A stretch of DNA of 64,000 nt from DOZZ01 sp963792655 (GTDB lineage Bacteria; Acidobacteriota; Terriglobia; Bryobacterales; Bryobacteraceae): the NCBI GenBank assembly GCA_963792655.1, contig CAWBWU010000006.1:372001-436000 (forward strand). Direction: 5' to 3'. The notes beneath the pieces are model-generated. The model made no database searches and was not told the DNA's origin. It saw only the letters and a list, made by a program, of their open reading frames with translations. Both the position numbers and the translations under genes were made by a program. Below are positions 36,724 to 46,533 of this stretch, piece after piece (the stretch's first letter is position 1; each line of letters opens with the position of its first letter).

Positions 36724-37074
36724 TCTCGAAGCGGGTCGCCAGCTTCCTCATTCTTGGCGCCCAATTATTGCTGCTCGCCGGCGTTGGCGCGAAGTACAGT
36801 TATGATCTGCGGACTCAGCCGCACATGTGGTTGAAAGCGGTTCCCGTGGATCCGGAATCGTTGACGCGCGGGCGGTATCTGCTACTACGCGTGCAGCCGC
36901 CCGACAAGGTGCAAGCTCCAGGTTTTGCCGCTCTATATTCCTGAGCATGCTAAAGACCCGACGCATACTCCGGATCTCTATGTGGAAGTCACCGTGCCGC
37001 ACTCAGGGCCGCTGCGAGCCATCCGCTTAGGAACACTGCGCGACGGCGTTTACTCGCCGCTCGACCTGCGTTGA
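36720..37074 (+). CDS. GDYXXLXY-like membrane protein, one frameshift
   Basis: The N-terminal membrane helix (FLILGAQLLLLAGVGAKYS) is followed by LKAVPVDPESLTRGRYLLLR; the RGRYLLLR segment stands for the GDYXXLXY motif of the family. Near 36910-36945 the frame changes and continues with YIPEHAKDPTHTPDLYVEVT, RAIRLGTLRDG and SPLDLR to the stop at 37074. Joined length is about 118 residues, short for the family. It overlaps the DUF2157 gene by four bases, the usual arrangement. Confidence 0.7.
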
Positions 37075-37081
37075 GAAATGG

Positions 37082-37513
37082 CTACACCACAGCAGGCTGC
37101 GTGCAGTACTTCTCGAAGGCGGCTTTTAGCGCTTGCGCCAACTGCATCGAGTCGCTGCGTTCGATCTGGCTGCGATGCAATAGAAACACCGGCTTGCCGT
37201 TCTGGAACAGCGCAACGGAAGGCGAAGACGGCGGGTAATCGGAAAGAACTTCACGGAGGCGCGACACCGCTGCTTCGTCAGCTCCGGCAAAGACACTGGC
37301 GGCCTTCGTCGGACGAACGGTGCTTTGAAGCGCCATACCGATCGCCGGACGAGCTTTGCCCGCAGCGCAACCGCACACGGAGTTCGTCACCATCAGCACG
37401 GTTCCCTCCGTGCCGATCAGGCGATCGACATCGGCGGCGGTGCGAGCTTCTTCTACTCCGAAGCGCGTCAAATCCTCGCGCATCGGCGCGATCAAATGTT
37501 CTGGGTAAGCCAT
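37082..37513 (-). CDS. brxA: BrxA/BrxB-family bacilliredoxin
   Basis: A 143-residue thioredoxin-fold protein. It carries the unusual CGC active site of bacilliredoxins (Cys47 and Cys49 in NSVCGCAAGKARP), with VASVFAGADEAAV-like and SPSVALFQNGKPVFLLHRS segments typical of the YphP/YqiW family. Bacilliredoxins remove bacillithiol from protein cysteines after oxidative stress. A bshA gene lies 2.2 kb away on the same strand, so the host very probably makes bacillithiol. It follows the DUF2157 pair convergently. BrxA and BrxB cannot be distinguished by eye. Confidence 0.9.
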   Translation of the reverse strand: MAYPEHLIAPMREDLTRFGVEEARTAADVDRLIGTEGTVLMVTNSVCGCAAGKARPAIGMALQSTVRPTKAASVFAGADEAAVSRLREVLSDYPPSSPSVALFQNGKPVFLLHRSQIERSDSMQLAQALKAAFEKYCTQPAVV

Positions 37514-37540
37514 AACTCTATTGGACCACGCGGGCGCGCT

Positions 37541-39173
37541 TTAACTGACCTTGGCCATGGCGCTTTGGTATTCGGAGTACGGGCCCTTGAAGTCTTCGAT
37601 CTTGCCGTGCTCGAAGTGCCAGATGCGCGTGGCCACTTCGTCGATCAGATCGTGATCGTGCGTGACCAGCAGCACCGTGCCCGTCGTACTTCTGCAGCGC
37701 GATGTTCAGCGCGTTGATCGATTCCAGATCCAGGTGGTTCGTCGGTTCGTCGAGCACCAGGAAGTTCGGCTTCTGCAGCATCAGCCGGCAGAAGATCAGG
37801 CGCGCCGCTTCGCCGCCCGAGAGCGCGTCGGTCGGCTTCATGCCCTCTTCGCCGCTGAACAGCATCTGCCCGAGCAGGCCGCGCAGTTCTTCGCTGCGAC
37901 GCCTGCGGGTCGAACTGCGTGCAGCCACTCGAAGAGCCGTCATGCCCTTCGCGAATCGACTCGCGTGTGGTCCTGCGCGAAGTAGCCGACCGGCACTTCG
38001 TGGCCCCAGGTCACCGACGCCGCCGTCGATCGGGAACACTTGCTCCGAATCGTCGACGATACCCGGGCGCATTGCGCATCAGCGACCGCAGCATCGTCGT
38101 CTTACCCGCGCCGTTGCGGCCGATGCAGCGCGATCTTCTCGCCGCGCGCTGATGCTGGCGGTGAAGTTCGTGGATCACCTTCAGATCGCCATAGGACTTC
38201 GAGAGGCCCTTGAATTCCAGCGGGTGCCGGCCCGAAGGGCGCTTCATCTCGAAGCGGATGAACGGGCGCTGCGATGTTGGAGCGCGCCAGATCGCGACGT
38301 CTGCAGCCGCTCCACTTCCTTCTTGCGCGACGTCACCTGGCTCGAACGCGTACCGGCCGAGAAGCGCGCGATGAATTCGTTCAACTGCGCGATCTTCTTC
38401 TCGCGCTGCGCGTTCTGCGATTCGATGCGCGAGCGGATCTGCGTCTTCGCCAGCACCATGTCGTCGTAGCCGCCGGTGTAGGTGATGATCGTCTGGTAAT
38501 CGATATCGGCGATGTGCGTGCAGACCTCGTTCAGGAAGTGGCGATCGTGCGAGATGACGATCAGGGAGCCCTGATAGTGGCGCAGGAAATCCTGCAGCCA
38601 GTGGACCGAGTCGAGATCGAGGTGGTTGGTCGGCTCGTCCAGCAGCAGCGCCTGCGGAGTGCCGAACAGCGCCTGCGCCAGCAGCACGCGCACCTTCTGG
38701 CCGCCCTGCAGCTCGCTCATCTTGCGTTCGTGCAAGCTCTCCGGGATGTCCAGGCCGTCCAGCAGGACCGCGGCGTCGCTCTCGGCGGTGTAGCCGTCCT
38801 TCTCGCCGACGATGCCTTCGAGTTCGCCCAGCCGCATGCCGTCTTCATCGGTGAGATCGTCGGCTTTTGCGTACAGCGCGTCGCGCTCCTGCAGCGCCTC
38901 CCACAGCGGCGGTTGCCCATGATCACCGTGTCGATCACGCGGAACGCGTCGAAGGCGAACTGATCCTGGCTGCAGAACGCCGAGCTTCTTCGGCCGCGTC
39001 AACGTGCCCTTTGGCGGCTCGAGTTTCGCCGGTCAGGATCTTCATGAAGTGGACTTACCGGCGCCGTTGGGTCCGGTGAGACCATAGCGGCGGCCGGGGA
39101 GAAACGTGGTGGTGACGTCCTCGAACAGAATTTTGGCGCCGTAGCGCATAGTTAGATTAGAAACGGAGATCAA
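37541..39173 (-). CDS. ABC-F family ATPase (YbiT/YkpA-type), several frameshifts
   Basis: A soluble protein with two ABC domains, of the kind that act on the ribosome. Pieces in different frames are: start ISVSNLTMRYGAKILFEDV, TFLPGRRYGLTGPNGAGKST (Walker A 1), LQGGQKVRVLLAQALFGTPQ and LLLDEPTNHLDLDSVHWLQD, the linker AQLNEFIARFSAGTRSSQ, a second Walker A in part, SGGEAARLIFCRLMLQKP and VLDEPTNHLDLESINALNI. At least six frame changes occur. The start is probably the TTG at 39173. The linker pattern places it with YbiT/YkpA rather than EttA. Full length would be about 540 residues. Confidence 0.85.
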
Positions 39174-39352
39174 AGGGACCTGCTTGGGATGCTTCCATTG
39201 TAACGCGGAAGTAGCTGATTTTGCCACCACTTCGGACAGTTCTGTCTTGCGGCGAGCTAACTGGTGTGATATCACTAATGCAAGTTGGACCCTTTCTGGC
39301 TCTCGTCAGGAATTCCGTTGTTCTTACACGCACCGCCGCGAGGAAGGCCCCT

Positions 39353-39652
39353 GTGGAGACCGCAAATCGAAAGCTGATCCGTCCCTCATTCAACGAGATG
39401 AAAGAGAAAGAATCCGCGCCGCGCAAAGTCATCAAAAAGCCCGTCCCGCCGGATCAGACGAATGCGGAGAACTTCTATTACGTCAAGCAGATGCAATCGA
39501 AGACGCCGATGGTCTTCTTGCTGAAAGATGGCGAAGTGCTGCATGGCGTGATCGAGTGGTACGACAAATCGTGCCTCAAGATCAAGCGCGACGAAGGGCC
39601 GAACCTGCTGCTCTACAAACCGAATATCAAATACATGTACAAGGACGAGTAG
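39353..39652 (+). CDS. hfq: RNA chaperone Hfq-like protein
   Basis: About 99 residues from a GTG at 39353 preceded by GAGGAAGG. After a basic N-terminal extension comes the Sm fold: NAENFYYVKQMQSKTPMVF (Sm1 start), LLKDGEVLHGVIEWYDKSCL, KIKRDEGPNLLLYKPNIKYM. The Sm2 YKHA signature of enteric Hfq is replaced by YKPNIKYMYKDE, as in acidobacterial and cyanobacterial forms, so sRNA binding at the proximal face may differ. It is divergent from the ABC-F gene. An upstream in-frame ATG at 39221 would overlap the ABC-F promoter and is not favoured. Confidence 0.85.
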   Translation: METANRKLIRPSFNEMKEKESAPRKVIKKPVPPDQTNAENFYYVKQMQSKTPMVFLLKDGEVLHGVIEWYDKSCLKIKRDEGPNLLLYKPNIKYMYKDE

Positions 39653-39746
39653 CGTCCTGACATCGTTGACGAATAGCGTCGGCATACGTGCCGCGCGCGT
39701 CAGCGAGCCGTAACTAACGCCGAGAGAGCCCATTCAGCAGCGATTC

Positions 39747-40853
39747 TCAACGCGCGCATATCTGTCGGTAAAACTCTTCGTATTGCGGTATCACCCTGTC
39801 CGTCGCAAACCGAGTGAGCGCAGTGTTCCGCGCCGCTTCTGCAAACTGCTTGTGCATCGAATCGTCAGTCAGTAAAGCCACCGCATCCCGCGCCTGACTC
39901 GCAATATCGCCGACGGTCTCGGTAAACCCATCCACGCCATGGGTGATCAGTTCCGGTACGCCTCCCACACGCGTACCCACCGCCGGCACGCCACACGCCA
40001 TCGCTTCCAGCGCGGCAAGCCCGAACGACTCCATCTCGCTCGGCATCAGCAGCACATGCGCCGACGGAATAATGCGCTCCACATGGTTCTGTTTGCCCAC
40101 GAACTAGACATGCGCCGCGATGCCTAGTTCGCGTGCCAGGTGTTCGGCCGGGCCGCGGTCGGGGCCATCACCGACCATCAGCAGGCGGGCTTCGGTTTGC
40201 TTGCGCACTTCCGCCAAAATCCTGATGCAATCGTGCACGCGCTTGACCGGCCGAAAGTTCGACAGGTGGATCAGCAGCTTTTCGCCGGAGCGTGATGCGC
40301 GCGCCAGGGTCGGGCCGGTAGAGATCGCAGTTCACGAAGTTGTGGATCACTCGGATCTCTCGCCCACGCCAAAAACGTCGACCGTATGCCGCCGCAGGTC
40401 TTCACTGATCGCGGTGACGCCGTCCGATTGCTCGATCGAAAACTTCGTAATCCCGAAGTACGAACGGTCCATCCCGACCAGCGTGATGTCCGTGCCGTGC
40501 AGCGTCGTCACAAACGGCAGCTTGCGAGCCGATGTCATCTGCTTGGCGAGCAACGCCGAGATGGAATGCGGAATCGCGTAATGCACGTGCAGCAGATCGA
40601 GTTCGTAAGTCTCCGCGACATCCGCCATCTTCGAAGCAAGCGCCAGACAATACGGCGGATATTGGAACAGCGGGTAGTTCGAAACTTCTACCTCGTGATA
40701 GTGGATGCGCGGCAGACCACCATCCAGCCGAATCGGGTTGGCATAAGTGATGAAGTGAACGTCGTGCCCGCGCTTCGCTAACTCAAGCCCGAGTTCCGTC
40801 GCGACAATGCCGCTGCCGCCATAAGTCGGATAGCACGTGATGCCGATCTTCAT
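39747..40853 (-). CDS. bshA: N-acetyl-alpha-D-glucosaminyl L-malate synthase (bacillithiol synthesis), disrupted frame
   Basis: A GT4 glycosyltransferase that joins GlcNAc and malate in the first step of bacillithiol synthesis. The start KIGITCYPTYGGSGIVATE and ELAKRGHDVHFITYANPIRL are diagnostic of BshA, followed by LLHVHYAIPHSISALLAKQM and VTTLHGTDITLVG; the C-terminal part has SAHVLLMPSEMESFGLAALE with the nucleotide-sugar Glu. The middle changes frame at least twice (about 40350 and 40200), and there is an in-frame TAG at 40104-40106 in the context HV-stop-FVGKQ. Its ATG overlaps the stop of the upstream gene (ATGA). Length and order are complete (about 369 residues). Confidence 0.88.
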
Positions 40854-41834
40854 TGCAGCCACCCCGCGCCGATCATGCCATGAATATTTTCTGCAGGCGA
40901 CGGAATGTCGCCGCCGCCAAACAGAATGCGCCAGCCTTTCGCTGTTGCAAACACCGTGGGATCGCACAACACAGCTTTGTCCCACCCAGACGCGCCCGAG
41001 AAGACTTGCGGCAACTGTTCCCAGTGCACGCCATCGCGCGAACGCGCCAGCGCCAGCCGGCGCACCTCATGGCGATCCCGCCCGGTGAAGAGCATCCAAT
41101 ACCAACCGCGATCCGCCCACACCGCCGGTTCACCTTGGCCGCGCTCATCCATGTGACCGGCGGGCGCCGGCGAAGGCAGTTCGAACAGTGGATTGGCGCG
41201 CAACTTCTGCCAGTGCACCCCATCGCGCGAACGCGCCAGAGCCCAGCCGCTGACGCCGCGCGCGGTCCTCGCCCAGGTAATAGAGGTACAGCCAATCGTC
41301 TACTGCGAGCACGTAAGGGTCAGCGACCGCGCCTTCATCCCAACTCATGTAAGGGCCGTGTCCCAGCACTGGCCCAGGTTGCTTCGACCAGTTGCGGCCA
41401 TCCTGCGATACAGCAAGTCCGATCACCGGATGATCGTGTTCGCCTGCCTGATACCAGTACAGAATTTTGCCGTCGTGGTGAAGAGCAGACCCGTTCGCCG
41501 CAATGTAATTCGATTCCCATGCACGGTCGGGCTGAAGCACCATGCCACGTTTCTCAAACGTCTGGCCATCGCGCGATACCGCCAGGCCGGTGCGCCACAC
41601 TTTGCCGTCGTATCCCGAATAGAAATTGAGCAGCGTGCCGCCGGATTCGATCACGGAAGGGTTCAGCGCATCCACGGAGTCCCACTCGCCGGGTGCGCCG
41701 CGGGTGAGCACGGGTGCCGCTTGCATCGTAAGTGTTGGAGTCGCGGCAGACCCGCCCGGTCGCAGCGGAAGTGTGAAATCAGCGTAACGGCCGCAGCCGG
41801 TCAACAGCAGTGCCGAACACAGCAGCCACCTCAC
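40850..41834 (-). CDS. Lipoprotein with five-bladed propeller (glycosyl-hydrolase 32/43-like), one frameshift
   Basis: Begins at a GTG overlapping the upstream stop. The lipobox LLLTGC is followed by repeated YSGYDGKVWRTGLAVSRDGQ and WYQAGEHDHPVIGLAVSQDG segments with LNPSVIESGG and DEGAVADPYVLAVDD, as in five-bladed beta-propeller glycosidases. After about 41240 the protein continues in another frame (MHWQKLRANPLFELPS, LARSRDGVHWEQLPQVF, CDPTVFATAKGWRILFGGGD). Joined, it is about 327 residues. It may hydrolyse or bind glycans at the envelope. It is coupled to bshA and the methyltransferase by overlapping codons. Confidence 0.75.
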
Positions 41835-42357
41835 CGCTTATACAGGAACAGCGTGTGGCTGCGGCCCTCACCGTCGTCTTCGACCACTTCGGTCTTGACC
41901 GGTGTCCAGCCGCGAAATTCGAAATCGTGAGCGACGATGCGCGTGCCCTTCTTCAACTGGCGCTCGAGCAGCGGCTGAATCTTGTCGTTCGACGCGGGAA
42001 AGAGATACACCGTCACCAGATCGGCAGAGCTGTAGTTCTGGCGCAGGATATCGCCTTCCACGATGCGCGCGATCTTCTGCAGGTGTTTCTTCGCGAGGCG
42101 TGCCTGACTTTCGCGCGCAAGCTTCGGATCGATCTCGATGCCTGTCGCGTCCGCGTGAAACCGATCTGCGGCCATCAGCACGATGCGCCCGTCGCCCGAA
42201 CCCAGGTCGAACATCTTCTCGCCGGATTTGAGCTGGCCCAATTCCAGCATGCGCATCACGATGGGCTCCGGCGTCGGATATAGGGCGCCAGGCTCTCGCC
42301 ATCTTGTGCGGGAAGGCCAAGCAGACAGAGCAGGCCCAATAGCTTCGCGAGTATCAC
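41831..42357 (-). CDS. SAM-dependent methyltransferase with signal-like N-terminus, one frameshift
   Basis: From a GTG at 42357 the first residues (ILAKLLGLLCLLGLPAQ) form a signal-like helix, then LAPYIPTPEPIVMRMLELGQ (one base missing near 42280), the SAM motif MFDLGSGDGRIVLMAADRF and EIDPKLARESQARLAKK, VTVYLFPASNDKIQPLLERQ. This is the small class I methyltransferase group related to lysine N-methyltransferases of ATP synthase type (FAM173-like, PEPIVMRMLEL motif). A methyltransferase with an export signal would be odd, since SAM is cytoplasmic; the helix may anchor it. It is 1 base downstream of the symporter gene. Confidence 0.75.
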
Positions 42358-42358
42358 G

Positions 42359-44141
42359 TCAGTCGATCACCGTCTTCCAGCCACGCCGCGACAGATCCCA
42401 GTAGATCACCGCGCCTGCGGCCATGCCTATCGCTAGAAACACAAATCCCAGAACAAAGTCCTTCAGAATCAGCTTCCCGGTTCCAAACAAAGTACCGTAG
42501 ATCAGCACGCAGCCGCAGAGCCAGTCCACCAGATTCCAGAAGCCATCGCGCGCCGGCTCTACGTCGGGCGCGAGCCGCGCAATCGGCTTCCAGAGCGCCA
42601 CCGAGGGCCGCACCTGCCGGTAGAACGCCACCAGCTTCTCTTCGGGCTCGGGCGCCGTCATGAACGTGACAGCGAGCCACACAACGGTCGTGATGCCGAC
42701 CGTGATCAGCATGATGTAAGCGAACTGCACCTGATTGTCCGTGTCGAACCCGAAAGCGGTCTGCAGCACCACGGACACCACAAAGGCCGTTGCCATCGCC
42801 GCGACTTCGCTCCACGCGTTGATCCGCCACCAGTACCAGCGCAGATATCAGGACGGTCCCGGTGCCCGCGCCGGTTACCAGCAGGAGCTTCCACATGTGC
42901 GCGATCGAATCCATGAAGTACGTCAACACGATCGACACAATGGTCAGCAAAACCGTCGCCCATTGCGACATGCTCACGTAGTGCTTATCGCTGCGGCCCG
43001 GCTTCCAGAAGCGCTTGTAGAAGTCGTTGACCAGATAACTGGCGCCCCAGTTCAACTGCGTGCCGATCGTCGACATGAACGCCGCCGCGAACGCCGCGAC
43101 CATCAACCCGCGCAGATAAGGCGGCAGATAGTCGATCATCACTTTCACATAGCCGGTTTCGGGATCGGCCAGGTTCGGATACAGAATGACCGACGCCAGT
43201 CCCACCAGAATCCAGGGCCATGGCCGCAGGGCGTAGTGCGCGATGTTGAACCAGAGCGTCGCGAGCATGGAATGCCGCTCGTCTTTCGCGCTGAACATGC
43301 GCTGCGCGACATAGCCGCCGCCGCCCGGTTCTGCGCCGGGGTACCACGATGCCCACCAGTTCATCGAGATTAGAACGAGGAACGTGATCATCGGCATCCA
43401 TGCGGAGTTCAGATCCGGCACAAAGCTCAGTACTGACCCCGAGCCGTGCGATGCCGCGTTGCGCGCCTGATCGACCAGCAGCAGCTTCTCCTTCATCTGA
43501 TCCATGCCGCCGACGGCTTGCACCGCCGCGACGGCCAGCACGATCACCATGGTCATCTTGACGACGAACTGGAACAGGTCCGTCACCAGCACGCCCCACA
43601 AGCCCGGACAGCGTGGAGATGAACGACGTCAGCGCAATCATTCCCAGCACGACGAGCAGGGCCTGATCGCTTGGGATGCCCAGCACCAGCGTCAGAATCT
43701 TCACCATCGCCAGGTTGACCCAGCCGAGGATGATGCAGTTGATCGGAATGCCCAGATACAGCGCGCGAAAGCCGCGCAAAAACGCCGCCGGCCTGCCCGA
43801 GTAACGCAACTCGGCAAGTTCCACGTCGGTCATGACGCCCGACCGGCGCCAGAGCCGTGCAAACAGGAACACGGTGAGCATCCCGCTGGCGACCGAATTC
43901 CACCACAGCCAGTTGCCCGCGATGCCGTTGCGCGCCACCATGCCCGTCACCGCCAGCGGCGTGTCGGCAGCGAAGGTGGTCGCCACCATCGAGGTTCCGG
44001 CCAGCCACCACGGGACGTTGCGGCCGGACAGGAAGAACTCACTGATGTTCGTCCCTGCCTTCGACTTGTAATAGAAGCCAATCGCCAGATTGAAAGCAAA
44101 ATAGCCAGCGACGATGACCAATCGACAACGGTCAGCTTCAT
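42359..44141 (-). CDS. Sodium:solute symporter, three frameshifts
   Basis: An SGLT-family transporter of about 593 residues starting MKLTVVDWSIVIVAGYFAFN. Visible parts are GTNISEFFLSGRNVPWWLAG, TSMVATTFAADTPLAVTG, WRRSGVMTDVELAELRYSGR, GIPINCIILGWVNLAMVKIL, WYPGAEPGGGGYVAQRMFSA and AAFAAAFMSTIGTQLNWGAS. About 13 membrane segments can be counted after joining frames at about 44115, 43600 and 42840. Substrates of the family include sugars, amino acids and organic acids; none can be chosen. A 208-base region with DnaA-box-like motifs lies upstream. Confidence 0.87.
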
Positions 44142-44176
44142 TGGCGCGGTGACCCTTCTAAGGTTTTCAACCAAGT

Positions 44177-44197
44177 TGTGGAAAACTTTGTGGATAT
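44177..44197 (-). other. Two DnaA-box-like motifs
   Basis: On the minus strand ATATCCACA and TTTTCCACA, each one mismatch from TTATCCACA, lie 12 bases apart between the symporter start and the pyrE end. No dnaA, dnaN or AT-rich unwinding region accompanies them, so an origin is not supported. Confidence 0.3.
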
Positions 44198-44348
44198 TGA
44201 AGCTTCACTATTGCCGGACACAAGGCCTGTAAGGGGTTTGTGACAAAGTGCACATTTGTTCAGCACAGGGTCAAATGGCGGGCTAAGTTGTTGCTTTTGC
44301 AGGTTTAACGGCACGTGTAACCCTGTTTTTGCAGCAGAGATACAGGCT

Positions 44349-44962
44349 TCAGAACCATACCTTCTCAAGCGGCACGCCGCGCCTGCACAATTCACAGCTC
44401 GCCGCATCCGAGTAGTAGCGGGCGTCCAATTTCGCTAAGTGATAGAAAGGCAAACCGAAATCGGGCGTGCGGGGCGTCGGCTGGTAAACCAGCACCGCGA
44501 GTCCGACCACCGTGGCTCCGCGCTCCTCCAGCAGGCGCTTCATTTCGGTCAGCTTTTTTCCGGTGCGCAGAATGTCGTCAACCAGGATCACTTGCTCGTC
44601 CGGCTCATGCCGCATGTACTGCGGAAACCGCATCGGACTTGCCGTCTTCATCGCGCTCTGCCCAGTAAACCTGATGCGCGCGCAACGCCTCGCACACGCC
44701 GTAGGCGACTGGCAGTCCGGCCGTCGCCGGCGCGACAATCGACAGCCTCGCAATCGAGGCGCGAATCTCGGGGTTCGACCGTAACAGCCGGCTCAACGCC
44801 GACACTGAGCGTGCGCGAGTGCTGGTAATAGCGCATCGCCAGCGGCACCTGCAGATATTCGTTCGAGTGCAGACCGTTGGCGTATTCGAAGTGACCGTCC
44901 TTCAACGCGCCCGTCTCGCGCAGCAGGTTCACCACTTCTTCGTTGGTTGGGATCAGCTCCAT
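44349..44962 (-). CDS. pyrE: Orotate phosphoribosyltransferase, two or more frameshifts
   Basis: Makes orotidine monophosphate in pyrimidine synthesis. The pieces are MELIPTNEEVVNLLRETGAL, KDGHFEYANGLHSNEYLQV (first frame), VAPATAGLPVAYGVCEALRA (second) and the PRPP-binding motif VILVDDILRTGKKLTEMKRL with RGVPLEKVWF at the end (third). Frame changes are near 44800 and 44640. Total length (about 204 residues) is normal. It starts 35 bases after the exopolysaccharide transferase gene. Confidence 0.88.
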
Positions 44963-44997
44963 GGGTGCGGCAAAGCCAACTGGCTAGTGTATCCCTT

Positions 44998-46392
44998 TTA
45001 GTTGGCGCCCTTGCCGACGAGCACGTTCGGAATTGTGCGTAACAGAATCTTCCAGTCGAGCCCCAGCGACCAGTTGTCGATGTACTGCAGATCGAGCTTC
45101 ATCCAGGTTTCGAAGTCGACGGAATCGCGGCCCGAGATCGCCCACAAACACGTCAGGCCCGGACGCATCCGCAGCCGCCGCCGCTGCCATCGCTGATACT
45201 GCGCCACCTCGCGCGGCACAGCCGGGCGTGGACCGACCAGCGACATGTCCCCCAACAGCACGTTGAAGAATTGCGGCAATTCATCGAGCGAAAACTTGCG
45301 CAGAACGCGGCCTATCCGCGTGAGCCGCGGGTCATTCGGAATCTTCGTCGCCAGTGAGCGCTGGCTCAGGTGAATGACGTCGGTGTAGCGCGCCTCCGCA
45401 TCCACGCACATCGAGCGGAACTTATAGAAGCGGAAGCGGCGCCCATTCAGCCCGCAGCGCTCCTGCTCGAAAATGGCCGGGCCCGGCGACGTGAGTTTGA
45501 TCGCGATCGCCACCGCCAGCATCACGGGCGACGTGACCAGGATCCCGATGCTCGCGAGCGCAATATCCAGCATCCGCTTCACCAGCAACCGCACGTCGGT
45601 GTCCGGTGCGCCCGAGAAGGTCAGCAGGTTCACGTTGCCGAGCGTTTCAAGCGAAACCTTGGCATTCAGATCCTGCAGAAAATCGACCGGCACGCGGATG
45701 CGAACGCCTTCCAGATTACACAGCAGAAACTCATCATCGAGCGTGCGCAGGCGAGTCATGCCCACCGCGAAGATCACTTCATCGATCGCATGCTGCCCCA
45801 ACATCTGCGCCAGCGCTGCCAAAGGAAGCACCGGATACTCTTTACCCAGGCGGATGGTGCGGGAAGGCAGCCCGTCGGGATCGAGGAACGCGCGCAACAT
45901 GGATCGTGGCGGCCGCTTCGATCTCCTCGGCACCGCAAGCGCCTCAGGCCCTGTGCCCACGATCAGCACTTCCGCTGCATCGTGCTCCGCCGGTAACGCC
46001 CGACGCGCGTGGCGATCAGGCGTCCCACCAGCAGGAAGAGCCAGCTATACCCGGCGAAGCCGATCAGAAAAAAGCGGCTCAGATCGCAGGTGAAGAATGA
46101 ATTCGAACAGCACCAGGCACACTGCGCCGATCGCCGCCTGTCGAAACGAATTGCGAATGATAATCGGGAACGGCGTGGTCTCGAGATTGCGATGCACGCC
46201 CAGCCAGTGGCCCACCGCGGCCCACGTGACCACACAATAGGCAAGCACCAGCGGGAGCATCGGAATGCCCAGCGGATTTTGAAACGGAAGCCACCGCCGC
46301 GTGAAATAAGCCGCGCCGAAAGCCAGAACAGTCAGTGCCAGATCGGTAAGTGCATACACGATCCGCGTGGTCCGTTGCTGACTGCTGAACAT
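44998..46392 (-). CDS. Exopolysaccharide polyprenyl-phosphate sugar transferase, two frameshifts
   Basis: An initiating glycosyl-phosphate transferase (WbaP/CpsE type) that loads the first sugar on undecaprenyl phosphate in the membrane. The N-terminal four-helix region (ALTDLALTVLAFGAAYFTR, MLPLVLAYCVVTWAAVGHW) lies in one frame, a fifth helix and RLIATRVGRYRR in the next, and the remainder in a third: a CoA-binding-like middle domain, helix IALASIGILVTSPVMLAVAI, and the catalytic KLTSPGPAIFEQERCGLNGR, FYKFRSMCVDAE and SLVGPRPAVPREV, LRMRPGLTCLWAISGR. Joined length is about 464 residues. With ugd upstream in the window it supports exopolysaccharide production. Confidence 0.88.
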
Positions 46393-46450
46393 TCGATGTT
46401 TGCTTTATTGTAGCTGGCGGGAATGCTAAGATACCAATGTCGCATCACGC

Positions 46451-46526
46451 GGGCGCGTAGCTCAATTGGCAGAGCAAGTGACTCTTAATCACTAGGTTGT
46501 AGGTTCGATTCCTACCGCGCTCACCA
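46451..46526 (+). tRNA. tRNA-Lys (anticodon CTT)
   Basis: Acceptor GGGCGCG/CGCGCTC (one G-U pair), D arm GCTCAATTGGCAGAGC, anticodon loop CTCTTAA with CTT, T arm AGGTTCGATTCCT and encoded CCA. It reads AAG codons. It stands alone between the sugar transferase and oxygenase genes. Confidence 0.95.
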
Positions 46527-46533
46527 CGCAAAA

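Noticed and set aside
44141..44348. A chromosomal replication origin
   Set aside because: Only two imperfect DnaA-like boxes, no AT-rich unwinding element and no dnaA or dnaN neighbours.
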